Source: Helianthus annuus (Eukaryota; Streptophyta; Magnoliopsida; Asterales; Asteraceae). Taken from it: a stretch of 64,000 nt of DNA. Positions within the stretch are counted from its first letter, which is position 1. The number at the start of each line of letters is the position of its first letter. The notes beneath the pieces were generated by a model. The model worked only from the letters and a program-made list of their open reading frames with translations. It made no database searches and was not told the origin of the DNA. Location of the stretch: assembly GCF_002127325.2 (NCBI RefSeq), contig NC_035439.2, positions 2,546,365-2,610,364 of the forward strand. Reading direction: 5' to 3'. A program made the translations under genes and the position numbers. Positions 23,641 through 34,724 of this stretch are shown here, in pieces.

Positions 23641-24452
23641 TCAATGTCGTTTACCAAAATTAATTTTAATCAGAAATGATTTATCGAATTTTGGGAAAAT
23701 GAGTTGGCACGTCGGTAAGCGGTGTGGACCATGACAACATTGACGAGTTTCATAGTCAAACAATCACGTGTGAAGTGATATTTGAGATCAACGTGTCTGG
23801 CCAAAGAGTGTTGTACTAGATGATAATAATTCATAAAGCAGCTTAAAAATCGACAAGTATAGGAGAAATTAGAAATTTAAAACCGTATCCTGCAACTGTT
23901 TCATGCATTGCAAGGAATCTGAGCACTCTACCAAGCTGGATATCCACCCGGTGTGGACTTCAAAGCCGATTTTTGTAGCTACTGAGAAATCTCTTCACAG
24001 CAACAAGATCATAAACCTTTGGGTCCGGCTGGTCTTCCACATTGCACCAGCGAAGGTCTTTGTCTTTCTCTTTCAGAAGTAGTGTGCGGTTGCTCAATCC
24101 ATGCCAAGGCATCCGCACACCCGGTTGGTTTGTTCAACAACACATTTTCTTCAATTACACCGCGAAGAAATGTACACTGCACGTTCATCTTGTTGATTTT
24201 GAACTTCAGACGTGCTGCAGATGCGTACATTTTGATTGAATCTATCCCGGGGACCCGATTAAAGCCATTAACAATCAAACTTTGGAATGATTTGCATTTT
24301 GTGGAAGCTTTTCAATCTTCTCAACAGACAACTCTGTTTCCCCTTTCTTTTTCTCTCCATCAAAGGCAACAATTTCTTCTGTCGCATATCTTGTGCAAGG
24401 ACGCTCCACTATCAACAATCTTACGACTATCGAAAGTTCCTCCTGGAACATC
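23641..24452 (-). pseudogene. Pol relic of SIRE-A, mostly deleted
   Basis: Minus strand. Just after the gag junction a protease scrap with DSGAS is readable (about 24400-24452). The sequence then jumps to an RT scrap (24278-24009) with divergent counterparts of the [11 protein letters not shown] and [11 protein letters not shown] motifs of SIRE-C. After that come RNase H-like pieces with stops and frame changes down to a degraded C-terminus near 23640. Integrase and the YVDD active site are missing. Non-functional. Confidence 0.75.
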
Positions 24453-24471
24453 CTACACACTCACTCAGAGA
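24453..24471 (-). promoter_or_regulatory. gag-pol junction of SIRE-A with TGTGTAG|G
   Basis: On the minus strand 19 nt separate the gag TAA (24474-24472) from an AG followed by GATGTTCC, the start of pol. In pol frame the triplet before the junction is TAG, a stop, so this position is not coding here. The spacer puts pol in +1 relative to gag. Confidence 0.45.
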
Positions 24472-26891
24472 TTAGTTGGAGAGGGGGACCCAAGCCTTCA
24501 TAGACTTGGGTTGCCCCTGAGAATCAAGAAATGTAATTTCAATTTCTTGAAGGTCCTTAAATTGCAAGCCTCCCCCTGAATCCTCGCCTGTTTTCGGTTT
24601 CCAAGCTTGTTTCCGTTTACCGGATTGTGTATTATTTACAGATTTAGAAATCTCTGGTTTTAACGGTTGTGACAAAATTGGTTTCCTTTTAACAGTTTCT
24701 GGTTTTAAAGCCTTTTCGATCACCTTCACATTTTGACGTCGTTGTTTTGTTTCCTGTTCTTTAACAGTGTGTTTATCATGTTTTGGAGAAACAGGACGAC
24801 GTTGTGAGTGACCTTGTTCAGAGGGGGCTCTTTCAACAAAATTTGGTTTGGGCGAGTTTGTGCAGTCTTTAATGATGTGCCCAAACTTCCCACATTTGAA
24901 ACAAGTTCTCCTTTCAACAAACTTAGGAGAATCTGATCGACGACCTGACGTAGAAGTTGTAGACCCAGAGGTACTAGCTTCACACCCGTTTGTGTGTTGG
25001 GTGTAATTGTTATAACTATTACGTTTCAAAATGTTGACTTTTTGTACAAAACGGTATTTGATCTATTTTCAAAAGTCTCCACTTTATCAATACCTTTGGA
25101 GGCCACAAACTTAACGTCTTTTGTTTTCTTCTTGTAACGAGCTCCTTTTGAATCAACCTTAGCCTTTGGCTTTGGAGCTCGTTGTTGTTGTTTACCCTTA
25201 AAAGCAATTGGTTGTTGCTTTGTCGGTGATTTCTGTTTTCCAAATTGTTTTCTGATTTCAGCCTTTGGAATTGGATCACATTGAGTTACAGTAACTCCCG
25301 GGATCGTCTTTCCCAAAAACTTGCTTGTGTTATCTTCAAAAACTTTATCAATCAAAGATGGATTGACATTTTTCATTGGAAAATCTTTGTCAGAATAGAT
25401 TTTATCATCACCAACAAGAGTGTACAGCAAATTCACACTCTCAGACTCTTGTGAGGAAGTGGACGTGGACTCGACCTAAACAGTCTTAGCATGTTTTGCG
25501 GGAGGATCACATAGAATGTGATTCTCAAGAGGTATGTCCTCTTCTTTGATAACCACATCAAACTGGGCTGAGTTAGTATCATCGGATTCATCATCTGAAG
25601 AATCAACATCCTCAATAATGACTCGAGGATCCTGATTCTGTTCAGCAGTTACAAATGTATCTGCTGACGCATCCGAATCTGATGATACTTCCTTCGTGTA
25701 TCCAAGTCCGGTCGCAAATTCCTCAATGTCTAAAGGAACAGATGGTTCAAAATGAGTTCTATTCTCCTCATCAGGCAGTGCATCGTAATTGTGTCTAAGA
25801 GGTGGTGGACATTTCTTATATCCAATGCATGTGACATCCCTTTTCTCTTTCTAAACATCAATGATGTGATCCAACACATAACTAGAGCTTAAATAGCTGT
25901 CTAACTTGAATCGGATCGCCTCACTTTCAGTTTTAACACAAGCCATTTCCTTTTGCATTAACTCGAGCCTACTGATGTAAAGGTTTTTTTCAGTTTGTTT
26001 TCTTGAAACCATTTTCGTTAGCTCGGTCTTATCCTTTTTTAATGTTTCGATCACCGATTTAAACTCCTTTTCATGGTTTTCATAAAACATGTTGGCTTCT
26101 GTGCATTTAGAAGGATCCACGATCAACTTTTGGTTGTGGATAAATGTCACATCATACTTGTTTTGCAAAGCCTCATGTTTGCTTTGCAAATCACACCACT
26201 TATTATCTAGAGAAACATGTTTGTTTTGCAAGTCAAACAAGTTAGCATTTAAAGCATCATGTTTGCTTTGCAACTCAGACATATTAGCATCTAAATCAGC
26301 ACATTTAACATTTAAGATAGCACAATTATCACAATTAACAACAGTTGGTTTATCGACACATACCTGACTGGAATCACTCTCGGATGTTGACTCATTTGCC
26401 TCATAATCAACAACCTCCCTTGTTGATTCACATTCAGATCCATCCTCGCTTGAACTTGAAGTTGAAATATCTTCAACTGAAGTTGAAACGTCTTCATCTG
26501 AACTACTGTCATGTTCGTCTTCATCTGAACTACTGTCATGTTCGGAACTGTTATTATTTCCCGAGGATTCACCATTGCTGGCATCTTTGACAATTTTAGC
26601 ATAAAATGCCGTTTTTGTTTGACTACAGTTCCTTGGATCAAGAGATGATGCTGCTACAGTAGAACGATGGCGCTGTAAAGCAACTGGTGGTAATGGATTT
26701 CCATACAAGTCTGTTGTTCTTTCCGGTTGGGGAACTGATTGTATTGGATTTCCATATAAATCGGTTGCTAAGTCCTTTCTCGTATACGTTTTATTTGATG
26801 GTGTGGGAGACTCGGCCCATGAGGGAGATAAACACGTGTTTATATACTTGCTCTCTGTAGTTGATGGAGTACCCCACCAATTCGGATTCAT
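24472..26891 (-). pseudogene. Gag relic of SIRE-A with internal deletions and stops
   Basis: Minus strand; starts MNPNWWGTP, like the SIRE-C Gag start. The capsid region and the first CCHC knuckle are missing: the text passes from the N-terminal motif to the YGNP linker and then to the Ser/acidic stretch. The coiled coil with SKHDALQ-like units is kept (about 26340-25860). A TAG at 25851-25853 (CAG in relatives), another stop near 25480 and a frame change near 25030 break the frame. The C-terminal knuckle (CFKCGKFGHIIKDC) and the tail ending MKAWVPLSN with TAA are readable. Confidence 0.85.
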
Positions 26892-27611
26892 TTTGGATGT
26901 CTATTGATGAAAACTGAACGGGACTCGACGAAACTGTTGTTGTCGACGAAACACTTGACTAAAATCCAAAATCAACGAAACTGAATGATGATTGATGTCG
27001 ACAAACTGAATGAATAATTGGGTTCGATGAAACTGGATTCTTATTTCTGGTCGACGAAACAGTTGATGTGTGATGATCGACGAAACTGAAACCTTTATTA
27101 AACAATCGACGAAACACTTTTGTTTTGTTTAATCGACGAAACACTTTTGTTTTGTTTAGTCGACGAAACAGATTTAAGTGTTAAGCGACGAAACAGTTAG
27201 GTTGAATGAAGATCGACGAAACAGGAAATTGTATGGCGAAACTGAATGATAATTTATGTCGACGAAACAGGATTTTGATTTAATCAGCGACGAAACTGTT
27301 TGATCGACGAAACAGATTTGAAATCTGTTTGATAACGACGAAAGTGAATGATATGTGTTTATCGACGAAATTGAATGTGAGTTAATTGTCGACGAAAGTG
27401 ATGAACTTCTTGATGTCGACGAAACCCAAAAGTGAACTTGACGAAACTGATGTGATCTTATCTTTTGGTTAGATTTTTTTTTTCAACAAAACCTTATCCT
27501 TCTGACAAAAGGCCACAAATTTCAAACCTACACCTTACTTTAACAGTTTTCGTTGACTTTAGTGCACAAACAAATGAAATGATATTTTGAAAATCAAATC
27601 TTATCAGACTA

Positions 27612-28338
27612 AAAGGTATGGTTTGGCTCATCCCCACGGGGATGAGCCTCCACGTAGGCGCGACGTAGGCGGCTAGCATGGGATGAGCCAAAATGAAGAT
27701 GGAGGGGGATAGAGGATGGGGCCCCACCACATATTTTTTATTGTTTAAGTCATTTTAATTGTTTAATTTTTATTTCTTTAACTTTTATTTTTTATAAAAA
27801 GTATTTAACATTTAAATAAAAATACTACATAAAGGAAGATAATAAAATCCATTACATAAAAAAAATAAAAATTACATAACCTAAAAAATAAAAAATTACG
27901 CTACCTAAAAAATAAAAAAGACTAGATTTAAAAATTTAAAACAAACACACTACTCGTCTTCGTCTTCGATTAAAATCTGTCCCGCCCGTAGAACAGCGTT
28001 TGCGAAAAACATCTCCTCTTCGTCATCCGAAGACGAGGGCCACCAAGGATTAGAAGCCATTGTGGGTAAAAGGATATTTTTTTTTATAAAAGTAGGGAGA
28101 AATTGGTATAAAAGTGAGAGGGTTTTGGGTTGAAAGTGGGGAAATAATATTGAAAGTGGGTGATTTTATAGGAAAAAATGAATTTTTTTTTTTTTTTATT
28201 AAAGAACTAGCCGTTCAACGGCTATATGTTTTGAAAATTGGGGCGGCACACCCGGCTGGAGGTTGCCGGTTGTGATGCTTGCCGGGCCAGGGGCCGGTGT
28301 GGGGGTCCGGCGCCGGGCCAAGCCGGCCCCCATACCTT
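27612..28338. mobile_element. PIF/Harbinger-like non-autonomous element
   Basis: About 727 bp with matching ends AAGGTATGG (left) and CCATACCTT (right), flanked by CTA (27609-27611 and 28339-28341), a 3-bp duplication as expected for PIF/Harbinger. Near the left end is a hairpin, GGCTCATCCCC and its complement two bases apart. The right part is GC-rich with GCCGG repeats. It carries a 36-codon frame at 28060-27950 but no transposase domain. Confidence 0.55.
27950..28060 (-). pseudogene. Residual 36-codon frame in the PIF-like element
   Basis: The minus-strand ATG at 28060 opens MASNPWWPSSSDDEEE and ends at TAG 27950-27952. The acidic, Ser-rich start resembles N-termini of plant PIF/Harbinger proteins; this is recalled similarity, not a search. 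Probably the leftover start of a deleted transposon gene. Confidence 0.3.
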
Positions 28339-28832
28339 CTAGTCTCACTTGTGAAAATTGGTGAACCAAAATGTCAGACACACCTTACCAAGACACATGT
28401 GTTTACCAACCATACACCATGCCTTGTACCCTAAATTCAAACAATGATATTGTATTTTAACAACAATAATTCATGCACAACTTTAAAGATCAAAATCAAA
28501 TAATTTATGAAGAACGATAAGAACTCTTTGAAGATCCTAAATAACAGTGACGAACTCGATGGGTTTTCCAGTCACCGGAAAAGTTATCGAATACGATTTT
28601 GCTTAAAACTTCAATAAAAACCAACTGTTTAACCATGTAAACATGTAAGACAACAAGGTTTTTGTAAGAACTTATAGCAAAACAACAAGTTTAATCAGAT
28701 TTTTAGCACATTTTCAGAAAAATACAAACTTTTCAAGAACAAAATCTGAAAAAATCACAATAAGATACTTGTTTCAAACACGAACAATGTTTGGTTTTAA
28801 ACAAGGAAAAGAACCAAAGCTCTGATATCAAT

Positions 28833-29492
28833 TGTTGGTCCCGTTTTTCCGGTGGATCGATAACGAAAACCTATCCTTGTTTATCACAAACACGGTAACG
28901 GGTGCGGAATCCCCGTGACGGTGCAAACCAAACACAGTTAATAGGAACACGCGTAACCAAAAGATTCAATATCTATTGATTAGGGATGAGAACGATACAA
29001 ACATATACAAACAATGTTTACAGACTCTCTCAAAGTCTCACAGCTCTCGTCTCTCATGTCCAAGTTTCACACAGAAACTAGCAGATGTATTTATACTAAA
29101 CAGACACAGATAATGACGAAACACAAAATAACTCGGCGAAACAAACTTGGGCCAGATAATGGGCCTTGAAGAAGCCCAACAGGCGACGAAACAGGGGCAG
29201 CCCACGGCGAAACACCATAGTCGACGAAACACATTCAGTTTCGTCGACCATGCACATGCAGATGTGAATTTGTATGCATTTTCAACTAAATGACATCACA
29301 GTGATGATGTCATGGTGATGTGTCACCTGGTCTTGGTTCGCGGCGCTCCGTGCTTCGCGTGTCGAACTCTGGGGCGCACGACGGAGGAATGTCATGACGT
29401 CGGGCTTGAGCCGGACCTAACCGTGTCGAAACCAAGTCGAACCGAGCCGAGTCGAACCAAGCCGAGTCTCGTCCACACAAAGTGTATCAACA
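28833..29492 (-). repeat. 5' LTR of SIRE-A
   Basis: 660 bp. The plus strand starts TGTTGGTCCCG and ends GTATCAACA, giving TG...CA on the minus strand. The primer site follows on the low-coordinate side after two bases. The TATA-like TATAAATAC on the minus strand is near 29090-29100. CGACGAAAC family motifs lie at 29115-29240. Confidence 0.92.
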
Positions 29493-29639
29493 GTTTCAAT
29501 AAGACTGTATTCATGCTTGTTTTTTAACTGCTTTATTCCAAATCACTGTTAATGCATGTTAGTTGTCATAACTTGAAACCCGACAAAAGTGAAAGACTGT
29601 CCATCACATAGTCAAACAGACTTTCCTATGAGTTATGTT

Positions 29640-30900
29640 TTACAACTAGTTTTTGCCCCGCCCGCGTTGCGGGGCAATAAATCAAATATTTCTCTCTCAT
29701 AATATGTATGTCTGTATAGAGGGCAAAATCGTAGTTATATTTTGAGCCTGGAGGCAAAATCATAATTTTAAACTGAGAGCAAAATCATAATTTTGAGCTT
29801 GAGGGGGGGGGGGAATCATAATTTTATTTTGAACTGTGGGAAAAAACGTAATTTTGAGCTGAGGGCAGAATTGTAATTTTAAGGTAGAGGGAAAACCAAC
29901 ATTTTATTTTGAACTGCTGGCAAAACCGTAATTTTAAATGAAGGGCAAAACCGTAATTTTAAACTTAGAACAAAATTAAAAACGAGTTTTTGAACCAAGG
30001 GTAAAAACGTAATTTTAAGCTAGGGGCAAAATTATAAATTTATTTTGAGCTGTGGGCAAAAACGTATTTATAAACGAAGGACGAAAGCATGATTTTAAAC
30101 TGGGAATAAAATTAAATTAAAAAAAGGTTGGTCCAATGGGGGAGTGCCAGGCAGCTGCCTGGCACTATTCCCCCCAACTTGTAATTGTAAAACTGAGAGC
30201 AAAATCATAAATTTGAGCATGGCAGGGGGGGATCATAATTTTATTTTGAACTGTGGGCAAAAACGTAATTTTGAGTTGAGGGCAGAATCGTAATTTTAAG
30301 GTAGAGGGAAAACCAACATTTTATTTTGAATTGGGGCAAAACCGTAATTTTAAACTGAAAACAAAATTAAAAATGAGTTTTTGAACCAAGGGCAAAAACG
30401 TAATTTTAAGCTAGGGGCAAAATTATAAATTTATTTTGAGTTGTGGGCAAAAACGTATTTTTAAACGAAGGACGAAAGCGTAATTTTAAACTGATAATAA
30501 AATTAAATTAAAAAAAAGGTTGGTCCAATGGGGGAGTACCAGGCAGCTGCCTGGCAGTATTCCCCCTAGCTTAAAACTTTATTTTGAACTGTGGGTAAAA
30601 ACGTAATTTTGAGTTGAGGGCAGAATCGTAATTTTAAGGTAGAGGGGAAACCAACATTTTATTTTGAACTGGGGCAAAACCGTAATTTTAAACAAAATTA
30701 AAAATGAGTTTTTGAACTAAGGGCAAAAGCGTAATTTTAAGCTAGGGGCGAAATTATAAATTTATTTTGAGCTGGGGGCAAAAACGTATTTTTAAATGAA
30801 GGACGAAAGCGTAATTTTAAACTGAGAATAAAATTAAATTGGAAAAAAGGTTGGTCCAATGGGGGAGTGCCAGGCAGCTGCCTGGCACTATTCCCCCAAC
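29640..30900. repeat. Tandem repeat with perfect palindromes, ~330-395-bp units
   Basis: Preceded by a hairpin with arms TTGCCCCGC and GCGGGGCAA (about 29655-29680). Three units end in ggttggtccaatggggg, an inverted palindrome and tattccccc. The palindrome (arm GTGCCAGGCAG, perfect 22 bp) is at 30144-30165 and 30867-30888; a shortened form is at 30539-30554. Between them runs a degenerate sub-repeat of the type gggcaaaa-cgtaatttt. The end of the second unit (palindrome, about 10 nt, CTAG) is Helitron-like, but no matching 5' end was confirmed. No gene. Confidence 0.75.
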
Positions 30901-30959
30901 TTGTGATTGTATAGTAGGTAAATGTTAGACGTATTCAGTCAAAACAAGTGTAAACAGCC

Positions 30960-31260
30960 ACTCAGCTTAACTGAATATTCTAGGTATGCATAGTTGTAAG
31001 GCTAACAAAGATCACCAAGAACTAAACATGTGTTGAAACTGAATAGATGAAAAATATCCAACAAAATCACAACTTTAAAACCAAAACCAATACCACGAAG
31101 CACAACATAAGGCACTAACAAAGTAATAAGCTCTCAAAGAAAACTTTCAAACACAACACTGGAAACCAAGAGTACGGTCCGTACGGATGTGTTTATAAAA
31201 AGCAGTCTTAAAATATAAGGAGAAATGATATGACCAACTTGACAGCTTCGATACCATCAT
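30960..31260 (-). pseudogene. Duplicated 3'-end region of an F-box gene, body missing
   Basis: 30990-31160 matches 33560-33700, the sequence just downstream of the F-box stop codon at 33858 (shared text such as caaagatcaccaagaac). No F-box coding sequence follows at 31260. Seen with the downstream tRNA-Gly, this looks like a second copy of an F-box plus tRNA unit whose F-box body was lost. Confidence 0.5.
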
Positions 31261-31787
31261 CAAACTACTACACCGGAACCTGCACTAGCTTTGACATGGG
31301 GACAGGCTGACAGTGCTACAACACATTTTTTTTTAACTTGACTTGTAATCTAGAAGATTGAGGCATAACAGAGTAGCTTTAATCCTCTTACTATAAATAC
31401 AACTGCAGGAGCTCAAGTTTTGGTTACCTTTTCGGCAATCTTTCTCGCAATATAATCCAACTCGAGACCTAAAAAGACTTACCTGAGAGGATGGGATGAA
31501 AGGCGTGTCTGGACATGCAGTTATACCATTTTTTGCAATTTAAAGTAGCAATAAGTTTCTTTGGTGTTTGAGTAACTGGTTATATTTATAAATTTCTGAA
31601 TTAAATTATAGGAACAGATATGGATAATCAAATCAAGTAAAGAGCTGTAAAAAAACTGAGCTTTAAGCAACAGGTTATCCAATTATATGTTTAAAAATTA
31701 CTCACTGGTAGTCTGTTCTAAAGCAATGAAATCGTCTCCGGGTAAAAATTAGGTCTAAATTTTGGCAAAAAGGAAGAAAAATTAAAA
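31261..31787. other. Intergenic, diverged copy of the F-box upstream region
   Basis: No gene seen. agattgaggcataaca at about 31360 recurs at about 57110, and the sequence just before the tRNA (ttaggtctaaattttgg) recurs before the second tRNA at about 57945, supporting a duplicated unit. Confidence 0.45.
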
Positions 31788-31859
31788 TGCGTTTGCCGGG
31801 AGTCGAACCCGGGTCTATTGCTTGGAAGGCAATTATCCTAACCGTTGGACTACAAACGC
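31788..31859 (-). tRNA. tRNA-Gly (anticodon TCC)
   Basis: 72 nt on the minus strand. The acceptor stem GCGTTTG/CAAACGC pairs fully with discriminator A. The anticodon arm ATTGC-CTTCCAA-GCAAT puts TCC at the anticodon. The T arm CCGGG-TTCGACT-CCCGG is perfect. It decodes GGA glycine codons. The B-box GGTTCGACTCC is intact and no intron is present. Likely functional. Confidence 0.93.
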
Positions 31860-32653
31860 TTGATGTGACATTAACAATAAGTACTGAAAATGATTCTTAG
31901 TTTGATTGAATCTACTTCAAAGCCAAAACCAGTTTTTATTTGAATAATTCTGAGGCTTCCTAGAGTTGAAAGCAATTTTTTTTTCTTTACTTTCTGCATT
32001 CTTCATCTTTACGTGAATTGAATTATGTGAGTCTTGTGTGAGAGTTGAGTCATTTTCAGATTCGAAGTATGGCTTCTTAGAAATCATCAAGCTAAAATGA
32101 CCAATTTCCATCTAACTATTATTTAACAACATGAAAGATAAAAAGCACTTACAAACCAGGCAGTGTTATCGCCAAGTTTTGTAGATATCCGATGTTTCTT
32201 CATCATCATCGTGATTCAAACAAAAAAGGTTAGAGAAAACCAGTAATCCAATGCATCAGTAACATTTATTAGTCTTTGGTAATTAATTAATTTCTATAAT
32301 TGGATTTGCTGTTGGTCAATTTGACCTGGCAGCATGTAAGCTCAGTCGTAAAGGTGTTCAGTGGTGTTTAATATATTTCAAAGAAAAATAAGAGTCAACT
32401 GGATATGATTAGGCAGAATTTGGATACGATTAGAAAAGGGTCGTACCTGAATTCTTCTTAAACAAGTAACCTGAGCAAAACCCATGTAGCATGTTCGTGT
32501 AAACGGGTTAAATGGGAAAGCATTGTAATTCTGCCATACAAATTGCAGAAGCCTTTAAAACAGAACAATAAGACTTGAAGGCGTTATGCAAATCACAGGT
32601 TCAACTATACAATCTCTATACTTAAGCGAAGTTAATTCTATAAGTATCGCTTC
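31860..32653. other. Intergenic, no gene seen
   Basis: AT-rich. A 64-codon minus frame at 31917-32111 has no recognisable domain. Nothing else supported. Confidence 0.5.
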
Positions 32654-32884
32654 ATGATTCCTTTATTCCCAGTTGATGAGGTATGCCTTGTTTGTCATAA
32701 GGCGTGTTTGGATTCTTTTGGGGAGCATGCAGCTCATTGTAGAGAGCTCTCGGGGTTCAAATACCGACATGATTTGGTTAGGGATGTCCTTTTTGACATA
32801 TTCAGGTGCGCTGGTATTTCTGCTAAGAAAGAGACACCCGTTAATTTCTTAACAGACCCGTTGGAAGGGAGATCTACCCTTTGA
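32654..32884 (+). pseudogene. LINE-type reverse transcriptase C-terminal fragment
   Basis: 76 codons reading CLVCHKACLDSFGEHAAHC, then KYRHDLVRDVLFDIF and a PLEGRSTL end before TGA. This CxxC...H...C knuckle followed by RHDLVRDVL and a GRSTL-RPAD tail is typical, from memory, of the C-terminal end of a plant LINE-like RT family. No RT core is upstream. Directly after it, about 50 bp around ctaagaaagagtcacccgtt and gttaattctataagtatcg are repeated (32630-32680 against 32895-32975), a local duplication. Confidence 0.5.
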
Positions 32885-33029
32885 CCAGCCGACATTCTGG
32901 TATTTCTGCTAAGAAAGAGTCACCCGTTAATTCTATAAGTATCGACTCATGATTCCTTTATTCCCAGTTCATATCCAGGTTTCAAACACCAAAATATGCA
33001 CAAGTTATCTTGAATAATCCCATGCCATG

Positions 33030-33233
33030 CCTGCTATCATAAGTATATTCATATCTTGCATCATCAGTTTAGGGATTTCTTTAAATCAATCTTGCGATAA
33101 AATATAAGATCGTATTTCCTTCTTCTTGTTTTCATCATTCATAAACCAATGACGCGCCCCGTTGTAGAAGACACCAATCCGCATCATACACATATACCTC
33201 ACTTCCCCAACAACTCTCCGAACATTTGATTTC
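33030..33233 (-). pseudogene. F-box-associated domain relic (paralogue)
   Basis: On the minus strand, 33233-33138 is readable as RRVVGEV...GVFYNGARHW, parallel to the KVWKVIGEV...GILCKGMLHW part of the split F-box gene (about 44860-44785). It continues to KKKEIRSYILSQD, then a stop, then FKEIPKL-like text. No F-box motif is attached. A truncated paralogue, showing that F-box genes have turned over locally. Confidence 0.55.
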
Positions 33234-33857
33234 AAACCTAACAACAAGAGGTCATGGGTTCAATCCTTGTATAGCCTGTTTTTCTGTTTTTTTTTTAAAT
33301 CTAGTTCAAACCTCGCTCTGACCCGACCCGAAAATTTTAACGTTTTATTATGAAAATTTTGAACACCAAAAAATGGACCCATTGGAAAAAAATCTTGGGT
33401 CCACTAGGGCACCTAGCGCCTTTGATAACTATACAAGGATTCTTCTTGTGTAAAGATATGAAGCATTCGACTAAAGAAAGTCCATCATATTCATATGGCA
33501 GTTAGTTGCAGTAAATAAGTGCCTTGGACTGCTCCCAAATCAGTTGACTGAACCAATATTCAAGCCTAACAAAGATCACCAAGAACTAAACATTTGTTAA
33601 AACTTGATACATGTAAGGATATCCAACAAAGTCACAATGTTCAAACCATAATCAAAACCAGCAAGCACAACATGAGGGACTAAAAAGAGTAACAATATTT
33701 ATTTCTAGCAGTCTCAAAACATTAAAAAGATCCACTGATACCATTGGAACAAAGACCACTTAACAAAAATATAACTATAATATACAGATGAGTAATATAG
33801 CATATGGATTGTAAGTTATATGAAAGGGTAAATACAATAACACACGAAGAACCCACC
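33234..33857. other. 3' flank of the F-box gene, no other gene
   Basis: Contains ggttcaatcc (33258) followed by a T run, weakly B-box-like. 33560-33760 is duplicated at 30990-31260. The 3' untranslated region of the F-box gene should lie at its high end. Confidence 0.45.
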
Positions 33858-34297
33858 TCAGGACTCTTCATTGCTTGCCTCTTCCTCTTTGGTCTCTAGC
33901 GAATGGGGAGATACAAGGCTTTCCACATATAAAGGGCCCCACAAGAACGCCCGACTGTGGCAGTACAATGTTTCATAAATCAGGGGCCCCTCATATTGAA
34001 TGTAATTCGTCAATAGTCTAATGCCGTGCACAGCGTCATACCCATTCTCGCATGCATCCCCAACGACTTCCCACGACTGCTTCTTGAAGTCTTTCATTGC
34101 CCATACCTTACAAGGTGGAAGAAACGAAGGATCAAACATACAAAGACAGTCTTCTATAATCCCGAAGCAAATTGATGTGCGTAGTCGACCAAAATAAAAT
34201 TGGTATGCATCATCAGGTTGACGGATTTTCGAAAGCTCCTCATCCATTAGATGAAAGGAAATAATGGCATCCTTTTGTTTTGATAAACTATTATATG
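33858..34297 (-). pseudogene. F-box gene, 3' segment (C-terminal part)
   Basis: Last part of the split minus-strand F-box gene. From the SIRE-E insertion point (34297) it reads into NSLSKQKDAIISFHL, then MDEELSKIRQP, and ends SNEES with TGA at 33858-33860. It matches the C-terminal half of F-box-associated (FBA/CPR1-like) domains. The frame continues without shift from the 44781-45186 piece when SIRE-E and one atatg duplication are removed. F-box proteins are SCF ubiquitin-ligase substrate receptors; the substrate of this one is unknown. In this haplotype it cannot be expressed whole. Confidence 0.88.
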
Positions 34298-34724
34298 TGT
34301 TGATGCACGGAATGTCTGTTGACTGCGTCTACAAAAAGTCTGAAGTCAATATTGGTCAATAGGGGGTCAAAGTGTAAATTTTAGGTTAAACATAGTTAGG
34401 ATCGCTTATTAGTCATTGTATTGTCTTGGACCGCTTTTGTGACATGAATCTGGATCGCTTATGTGACAAAGGATCTGGATCGCTTATATGGCATGTCACA
34501 TAAGCGACCCTGGATCTCTATATATAGGTCAGAGCGGTTCATAAGTTGTAACAGTGTATGTGTGTGCTACGGTGCTGAAACTCTGCCAAATTTTCATCAG
34601 AAAGCAATAGAAAGAAAAGGAATTGAAAGGATAAGCTGTTGTAACTTCATTTACGTTGATTCCTCCTTCGTACGTGAAGATGAACTACCTTGACTGACTT
34701 TTAGGGTCATAGAACGGTCCAACA
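34298..34724 (+). repeat. 5' LTR of SIRE-E
   Basis: TGTTGATGCACGG...GTCCAACA, 427 bp. TATA-like ctatatatagg is near 34512-34522. GGATCGCTTAT motifs at about 34400-34490 repeat the leader family motif. Two very short upstream frames (ATG at about 34557 and 34679) lie after the TATA box. Confidence 0.94.

Larger units (their letters stand above)
26892..28832 (-). promoter_or_regulatory. SIRE-A leader with GTTTCGTCGA motif array and primer site
   Basis: The primer site is TGATATCAGAGC on the minus strand (28830-28819), one mismatch from the usual TGGTATCAGAGC. From about 26912 to 27450 the plus strand shows repeated (T)CGACGAAAC units; the same motif is in the LTR (182-310 and 29115-29240). A PIF-like element (27612-28338) interrupts the leader. 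The array half has no ATG on the minus strand; the half near the LTR has several. Confidence 0.75.
1..29492 (-). mobile_element. SIRE-A: Sirevirus-like Ty1/copia element, minus strand, degenerate and multiply interrupted
   Basis: On the minus strand the order is 5' LTR (28833-29492), primer site (28819-28830), leader, gag relic (26891-24472), pol relic, 3' non-coding region in three pieces, purine tract (567-557) and 3' LTR (556 to beyond base 1). The 3' non-coding pieces match that of SIRE-C (14764-16653) in reverse order and are contiguous once three insertions with target duplications are removed. The shared parts of the two LTRs show about 8 substitutions plus 2 indels over about 550 bp, the highest divergence in this window, so it is the oldest element here. 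The flank after the 5' LTR is gtttc; the other flank is outside the window. Coding capacity is lost. Confidence 0.88.

Noticed and set aside
24019..24579. 186-codon plus-strand frame over the SIRE-A relic
   Set aside because: Antisense to recognisable protease, RT and Gag remnants; no own domain.
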